NCBI RefSeq assembly: GCF_041381155.1
Contig: NC_091138.1
Coordinates: 37,193,604-37,257,603, forward strand
Direction: 5' to 3'
Length of the DNA stretch: 64,000 nucleotides
Origin: Argopecten irradians
Taxonomy: Eukaryota; Mollusca; Bivalvia; Pectinida; Pectinidae
Part shown: piece by piece, positions 61,701 through 64,000 of the stretch
How positions within the stretch are numbered: the stretch's first letter is position 1
How the letters are laid out: every line of letters starts with the position of its first letter
The notes under the pieces: model-generated
The model's input: the letters and a program-made list of their open reading frames with translations, nothing else
The model's database searches: none
Told to the model about the DNA's origin: nothing
Position numbers and translations under genes: made by a program

Positions 61701-64000
61701 AATCTATTTATACATGTATATCGCATAGTTATATTGTATATCATGAAGTCTACCACATGCACCACGTGGCTCTAGACTCAAAACCAGATGATATTTCGAA
61801 TATAAGTAAAACTATTTAAAACAAAACAAACATCAAGAAAAAAATACTAATACACACAGAAACACATTATGTAGACTCTTATTACTATTGTATATATGTA
61901 AATTGTAATACTTACTTCATGCATGGTGGCGAATGAGAGCGGTGAGCAAAATGAACGTAAGCCGCTGGAGTGAATGAAGACACGTGTGTAATTGGTACGG
62001 TGACTGTTATAAAATTATACAGCTAATGTTCGTCTTATCGAGTACATTAGCCTGAGTTCCTTATAAAAATGTAAACTCTAAAAATATATCGACCGTTCGG
62101 ACCTGACTTCTAGTGATAAAGTAAAAAAATTTTTGAATGGATGTGTAAACAATGATTGTATATGTACATGTAATTAATGTGAAAATGGTGGAAGTGCATA
62201 ATTAAAATAATTAATTAAAATATGGAAATTGGCATGGGAAGTCCTTCTGTGAAAGGAAAAACACTGTTATTTTACATGCATATATTGAATAATATTTTTA
62301 AATAAAAAGAAAAAAAAAAAAAAAAATCTTTTAAAAAACAGCGTATATTTCGAATCAAATTCTATGTTTTGTATTAATCTAAAACAAAGGTCATATCTTA
62401 TGCATCACAGGAAAATACAGAGCTTGAGGGCACGGGAATCCATATATAATGAAAGCAAATGTAATATACTGGTGGAGCGTATAAATATAATTATTAATAC
62501 TATTATGTATGAAAAGAAAGTTCATCTCATGTAACAGCATATAAAAGAAAATCGTGTAAATGCATTTAATTAGTCTGTAAATAGACATGTGTTTCCATGA
62601 CAAAAATACTATAAACAATCTTTACAGTTTTTTCATCAGTAATTCTCTTTGAATTAGAATAATTAGCAATCGATTTATTTTGGTATTAGTCGATGGTAAA
62701 TTTGGCCCCTGGGGAGAATGGTCGCAGTGTTCAAAATCCTGCGCTGGAGGTCAAACGATGAGGATACGGGAGTGTGACAGTCCAGCCCCAGATCCTGACG
62801 GTAAACCATGTGCAGGTCTGGCCATGGAAATACTCGCCTGTAACTCAGACCCATGTCCAGGTACAGACGACTTGAACATGTAGTGACAGGATAACTACGT
62901 ATACATGTACATTGTACATATTTGCTTTATTGTGATGTGTTCATTTTATTATCTAATCCATAAAGTAATGATTTCTATATTCGGTACAGAATACGGATAA
63001 CTTTATTCGTGTTATTTGATAGGAAGACTTTGAGATGGTGATTCAATCTTTATTTTAACTTGATTGATATGGCAGAAGTGTTTGGTAGGTCGGAGGACGC
63101 TTTATTGTCTAGGGCATCTGTCTCTATTATTCTTACCTTAATTGTTTTGCCGTGAAACTCAATAAAAATCTAAGATAAAAAAAAAACCTTTTAATTTATT
63201 GGAAGGATTTTGACAATGAATTGTTGCTTTGTTGTGTAATCATTCTTATGTAATCATTCTTTTATCGTTTATAGGCATTTGTTTTATAGGCATTCATTAA
63301 TCTTACTTGTGTCATGTACATGCTTTGTAACCATTATCATAATTATGTTTCCAAAGTTTGTCCACCAACGCCACACTCCTACGGATCTCACATGTCCTGT
63401 AATACTTCTGACGACATGATTACATGTGAAGCCAGCTGTCGAGATGGTATGTGGTTTACACCAGGATTTACCCCCCTTGATGTGTATAAATGTGGTAAAG
63501 AAACAGCCTACCAATGGAACGGAAAACCACCATCCTGTTCTCGTGAGTATAGTGTATTGTTTATGCTACGTGCTCAGTACGCTAAAGTAAGACGGATGTG
63601 TCTTTACCTGCAAAGGCAGGTAGAGGGGCATTTAGTAATTATCCCAAAGATCGATTAACCTATTAGTCATGGAACATTGTAGTCATTAAATGTAAAATCT
63701 GTTCAGGAATCTCTGATTTATATGCTGAGATGAAGTTTAAAGGTGGATAGTTTCAAGCAATTGAAAAAAATATCAGTATTAGGATGAATAACATTAAAAA
63801 ACTTCAAACGTTATTCTGTTTTTGCATATTACAGAGTTATCTGTCCTTGCGGGTTGGTATTGATTGTAATGTCATCTGTTTACGACCGCAATGTCAAACT
63901 TTTCAGAGAAAATCACGTTTCGCTCACAAAACAATGACGTCACGATGGATGGGTAACTCAATAATATGCAAAGATGGAATACGCTAAAAATAAATTAGTT
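42059..64000 (+). CDS. Gene C: SVEP1/polydom-like secreted multidomain protein (partial at right edge)
   Basis: Eighteen exons, all mutually in phase, from ATG at 42059 to 63542 (3,589 nt, about 1,196 codons), running towards the window edge. Order: signal peptide; Cys module; HYR (split); sushi; sushi; HYR; sushi-like; sushi-like; a long module with a polybasic site; two GCC2/GCC3 (Ephrin-receptor-like) repeats; laminin-G/pentraxin-like domain over three exons; two EGF; TSP1; sushi. Sushi, HYR, GCC2/GCC3, pentraxin-like and EGF modules together are the signature of SVEP1/polydom, a secreted adhesion protein. No von Willebrand A domain is seen, so it is SVEP1-like rather than a clear orthologue. 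The 7.7-kb intron after exon 2 holds several transposons. Gene B is its tandem paralogue. Confidence 0.85.
42640..42820 (+). CDS. Gene C exon 2: N-terminal cysteine module
   Basis: Acceptor tttgtcaag, donor gtaaca, phase 0 to 1. It reads GVISPTLPKPCNATDVAISR, then TDCMTNSVTNHGHTC and VITCWDGVWIETPT. Homologous to gene B 20418-20607 (same phases, same C-x-D-G-x-W ending). The longer opposite-strand open frame here is a shadow. Confidence 0.75.
43091..43475. repeat. Near-perfect long hairpin and flank, repeat family E
   Basis: 43091-43238 is an almost perfect inverted repeat with arms of about 74 bp, centred on tccgcgga at 43161. One mismatch lies near the centre and one near the ends. The flank to 43475 (gtctctattgtgacgtcacg, ataacgtcagggtttcgcgc, ggccaatcagaaagcc) matches 6198-6520. 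Lies in gene C intron 2. Confidence 0.85.
44406..47905. mobile_element. About 3.5-kb element with inverted end regions
   Basis: The outer ends agtagtggagcggctaa (44408) and its near-inverse ttaactgctccactac (47885) agree over about 15 bp. An inner pair of about 80 bp (atcgttcaaagtttgaagaa, ctttgcatatgggttctt, gtttcaggaaaaaa at 44432-44512) is inverted at 47298-47375. No transposase frame survives. Whether it is one element or two related insertions in opposite orientation cannot be decided by eye. Confidence 0.5.
44625..45634. mobile_element. Nested about 1-kb non-autonomous DNA element
   Basis: Left end ttaaggatgtactcctctga, right end its inverse ctcagaagaatacatcctta plus agg. It sits inside the 44.4-47.9 kb element. 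Interior AT-rich with no conserved protein. Confidence 0.6.
48381..49085. repeat. Palindrome-bearing repeat with gacgtcaa-rich body
   Basis: 48381-48496 is an inverted repeat with arms of about 32 identical bases (atcgacctattttcaggtgg, continuing atacggtgagt) around a GC-rich loop, ccgaggccggaggccgaggg. A second, shorter palindrome (ggttactggact and inverse) is at 48930-48973. The whole looks like one degenerate DNA element in gene C intron 2. Confidence 0.65.
49679..49912. repeat. (GA)n microsatellite
   Basis: About 230 bp of gagaga with interspersed gacgga and gaggag variants. It creates long Arg/Glu frames on the plus strand and Ser/Leu frames on the minus strand; these are not genes. Confidence 0.95.
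50506..50650 (+). CDS. Gene C exon: HYR first half, cysteine lost
   Basis: Acceptor gatatctag, donor gtaaaa, phase 1 to 2. In this phase it reads GHRPPTNRPPVILWNMPNTT, then KTVTWLSPTAFDLADGFVK, aligning with gene B 24421-24544 with the same internal intron. The usual cysteine after PP-x-I is absent. The longest open frame here is a different, spurious one. Confidence 0.75.
50946..51070 (+). CDS. Gene C exon: HYR second half, cysteine lost
   Basis: Acceptor tcattccag, donor gtatca, phase 2 to 1. It reads VDLVSNQASGSSFSRGSHTV, then IYQAMNSRGLIGYKYYSFEV. Aligns with gene B 24777-24898. The final HYR cysteine is replaced, matching the loss in the first half. Confidence 0.78.
51761..51943 (+). 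CDS. Gene C exon: sushi/CCP domain
   Basis: Acceptor tttattttag, donor gtaaat, phase 1-1. VHTCKTPLQRPRNGFVQC, then GSECYYSCMDGFQLYGNT, RQCQTDGYFSGQDAQC. Six cysteines; the usual tryptophan before the last Cys is replaced by F. Confidence 0.87.
52350..52544 (+). CDS. Gene C exon: sushi/CCP domain
   Basis: Acceptor atctcctag, donor gtaggt, phase 1-1. GMKCPSNAPNIHPRHGKYTC, then DVCATRCDKGYSLP, KCTSRGTWSTTLPSCQ. Complete CCP with the G-T-W motif. Confidence 0.88.
53113..53367 (+). CDS. Gene C exon: HYR domain
   Basis: Acceptor gttcattctag, donor gtaagt, phase 1-1. EPPEIVDCPTSIHVNT, then ASVNWTIPSGTDNSGG, VGINEIRYIATDPTGNK, ECIFFVIVE. Complete HYR with both cysteines. Confidence 0.9.
53949..54155 (+). 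CDS. Gene C exon: sushi-like module
   Basis: Acceptor atactacag, donor gttagt (acceptable but not ideal), phase 1-1. VLQCGPPVIHNPYVVITC, then TFGSSCTVSCRGSYPL, WNWGSGPTPYC. Same type as gene B 27317, which has the W-x-W-G-S ending. Confidence 0.82.
54831..55325. repeat. 30-bp minisatellite, about 16-17 units
   Basis: The unit aaccagcaaacacctgaact plus ccgtcattca is repeated head to tail with few substitutions; one unit near 55200 lacks a base. Long frames on both strands come from the 30-bp period. It lies in the intron between two gene C sushi-like exons, in a block (about 54580-55740) that differs in composition from the rest of the intron and is probably an insertion. Confidence 0.95.
55366..55465. 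repeat. GC-rich ctgcaggagcg tandem array
   Basis: About 100 bp of degenerate ctgcaggagcgc units next to the minisatellite, the most GC-rich stretch noticed in the window. It probably belongs to the same inserted block. Confidence 0.75.
55965..56177 (+). CDS. Gene C exon: sushi-like module
   Basis: Acceptor aattattcag, donor gtattt, phase 1-1. QNKCPLLTAPAHGALTC, then FQCMLHCNDHYDIPAG, FSCSTNSGKWSPVDVVPDCS. Equivalent to gene A 3546 and A' 29152. Confidence 0.87.
56415..56765. repeat. Dispersed repeat family F, long copy, opposite orientation
   Basis: Inverse relative of 34107-34520: actttattgcatggctactc, aaagcctcgcgacgtcac, attttcatgtatgga, caaaatggcgga, aaaaacgtcgagga, gaatatgaaggata, aagagtctta. 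Lies in a gene C intron. Confidence 0.7.
57263..57763 (+). CDS. Gene C exon: long conserved module with polybasic cleavage sites
   Basis: Acceptor catttcag, donor gtaatt, phase 1-1, 501 nt. The first part (VLPGEVYYYSGSCSDKATQN to CNVQNVEVTCG) matches the last exon of gene A. The sequence then has TTRRRRRAMYTGRYRRAKQT, with two furin-like basic clusters (57469-57483 and about 57499-57510), followed by a beta-rich segment (YILLTFDIQLQW) and FGQLYIECEQGRYPRPST. The end opens the first GCC2/GCC3 unit. I do not recognise the module by name. Confidence 0.85.
58079..58240 (+). CDS. Gene C exon: GCC2/GCC3 (Ephrin-receptor-like) repeat
   Basis: Acceptor tttccacag, donor gtaagt, phase 1-1. ASCPLGSIYDATARQCTLCP, KGMYRDDDTDVTCSPCPPGT, then TDCS. 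The C-x2-C and C-x-P-C-P-x-G-T pattern is that of the GCC2_GCC3 family found in SVEP1 and SCUBE proteins. Confidence 0.88.
58549..58710 (+). CDS. Gene C exon: second GCC2/GCC3 repeat
   Basis: Acceptor atgttgacag, donor gttggt, phase 1-1, the same 162-nt length as the previous exon. ICKKGFYSLDGIGPCAPCS, then ACEKCERGLMTNSSAS, SDCL. Confidence 0.85.
58905..59045. repeat. Decayed MITE family A copy
   Basis: Has ggctgtcaagtt, gagatataaatcatcaacc, attttggctgattaccatga, ggcttgcctagtgctgacca and an inverse end, ggttgtcatatccatttcga. Only the order and the short runs support the link. Confidence 0.4.
59270..59640. repeat. Decayed MITE family A copy
   Basis: tgtgtcaagtagaaaggata, acacgaggcttgcctggtgc, ttttttctctagcaacctta, ggaggatatgggaga recall 13475-13790. 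Strongly diverged. Confidence 0.4.
59678..59873 (+). CDS. Gene C exon: laminin-G/pentraxin-like domain, part 1
   Basis: Acceptor aactcacag, donor gtatag, phase 1 to 2. DVALPGGTLLTTVGSVKND, then FTLASWVKLPRFGD, MMDFGQQINISLH. Lamin-G-like start (F-T-x-x-x-W-V). Confidence 0.78.
60052..60269 (+). CDS. Gene C exon: laminin-G/pentraxin-like domain, part 2
   Basis: Acceptor taactacag, donor gtgggt, phase 2 to 1. GVWQHVAVVWDSAATVLTVY is the W-x-H-V-A-V-x-W-D motif of the pentraxin/concanavalin A-like lectin fold, followed by TVAVGTITAPSGADVALSFD. Confidence 0.85.
60651..60818 (+). CDS. Gene C exon: laminin-G/pentraxin-like domain, part 3
   Basis: Acceptor ccaattgcag, donor gtatgt, phase 1-1. GHVSGFLLKASVLSNTDIKA, LATSCFNTEIGEFDM, then SPSTCD. 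The closing strands resemble the end of SVEP1-type pentraxin domains (G-x-x-S-x-F then D-I). Confidence 0.78.
61278..61508 (+). CDS. Gene C exon: two EGF-like domains
   Basis: Acceptor tttaataaag, donor gtaatc, phase 1-1. CDPDPCHDHICIDGMKTF, TCHCTNGYTGDTCE; then CRNHECENGATCHNMHANY, TCSCSAGFKGQFCE. Both have six cysteines in EGF spacing; the first lacks the usual N-G-G. Confidence 0.92.
61640..62689. other. Intron, AT-rich, with a short A tract
   Basis: No exon or repeat unit recognised. A nearly pure A run lies at 62303-62326. Confidence 0.55.
62690..62860 (+). CDS. Gene C exon: TSP1 domain
   Basis: Acceptor tggtattag, donor gtacag, phase 1-1. FGPWGEWSQCSKSCAGGQT, RIRECDSPAPDPDGKPC, EILACNSDPCP. 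Complete thrombospondin type 1 repeat with W-x-x-W, six cysteines and the R-x-R-x-C strand. Confidence 0.93.
63357..63542 (+). CDS. Gene C exon: sushi-like domain
   Basis: Acceptor gtttccaaag, donor gtgagt, phase 1-1. VCPPTPHSYGSHMSC, then MITCEASCRDGMWF, YKCGKETAYQWNGKPPSCS. CCP-like with six cysteines. Confidence 0.82.
63835..63987 (+). CDS. Possible last exon of gene C in the window (frame uncertain)
   Basis: The acceptor gcatattacag ends at 63834. In the phase required by the previous exon the frame closes quickly (LSVLAGWY then stop). Another frame is open to TAA at 63985-63987 and looks protein-like (DCNVICLRPQCQTF, then NSIICKDGI, similar to the C-x-D-G motif of exon 2). Either a one-base error or frameshift is present, or this is not an exon. 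Confidence 0.3.
   Translation, partial: SYLSLRVGIDCNVICLRPQCQTFQRKSRFAHKTMTSRWMGNSIICKDGIR

Overview
The window is animal (metazoan) genomic DNA: AT-rich, intron-dense and full of short repeats. The gene content is secreted, extracellular-matrix-type modules (sushi/CCP, HYR, EGF, thrombospondin type 1, GCC2/GCC3, a laminin-G/pentraxin-like fold). Nearly every module sits in its own exon with 1-1 splice phase. The nearest well-known architecture is SVEP1/polydom. A lophotrochozoan, probably a bivalve mollusc, fits the low GC, the tRNA-derived SINEs, the many palindromic MITEs and the tandem paralogues, but the species cannot be read from the sequence. All exons were placed by hand from AG/GT signals, phase and domain pattern.

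Layout. (1) 990-4312, plus: gene A, a short protein of TSP1+EGF, sushi, EGF, HYR, sushi-like and a short C-terminal module closed by TAG. A 5-bp tandem duplication at the start of exon 5 breaks its frame. (2) 4313-19400: intergenic, mostly degenerate repeats. (3) 20418-27489, plus: gene B, the 5' half of an SVEP1-like gene (Cys module, a cassette with an RAKR site and a cationic hydrophobic segment, HYR, sushi, HYR, sushi-like). An orphan conserved exon-like block lies just upstream, a LINE 3' fragment lies in one intron, and a 1-nt frame break lies at the last exon. (4) 28615-35160, minus: gene A', an inverted copy of gene A with all six exons recognisable, carrying at least six frame breaks. 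(5) 35.2-42.0 kb: repeats only. (6) 42059 to the right edge, plus: gene C, with its own signal-peptide exon and 18 placeable exons, all phase-compatible (about 1,196 codons up to 63542). It continues past the window or ends in an ambiguous last exon.

How the pieces relate. Genes B and C share the order Cys module, split HYR, sushi, (sushi), HYR, sushi-like. Gene A shares with gene C the order HYR, sushi-like, then the module that starts at 57263 in gene C. Genes A and A' both stop at the end of that module's first cysteine region, where gene C instead runs into a polybasic, furin-like stretch. So the locus is a local family of secreted, probably proteolytically processed multidomain proteins, in which one architecture (A) has become short, been duplicated in inverted orientation, and decayed.

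Leads worth following: the RAKR plus amphipathic cassette in gene B; the stop codon at the processing site in A and A'; the HYR domain in gene C that lost both cysteines; and several cruciform-forming arrays. Many frame breaks in A' and B are single bases in short homopolymers, so consensus error must be excluded before calling them true lesions.
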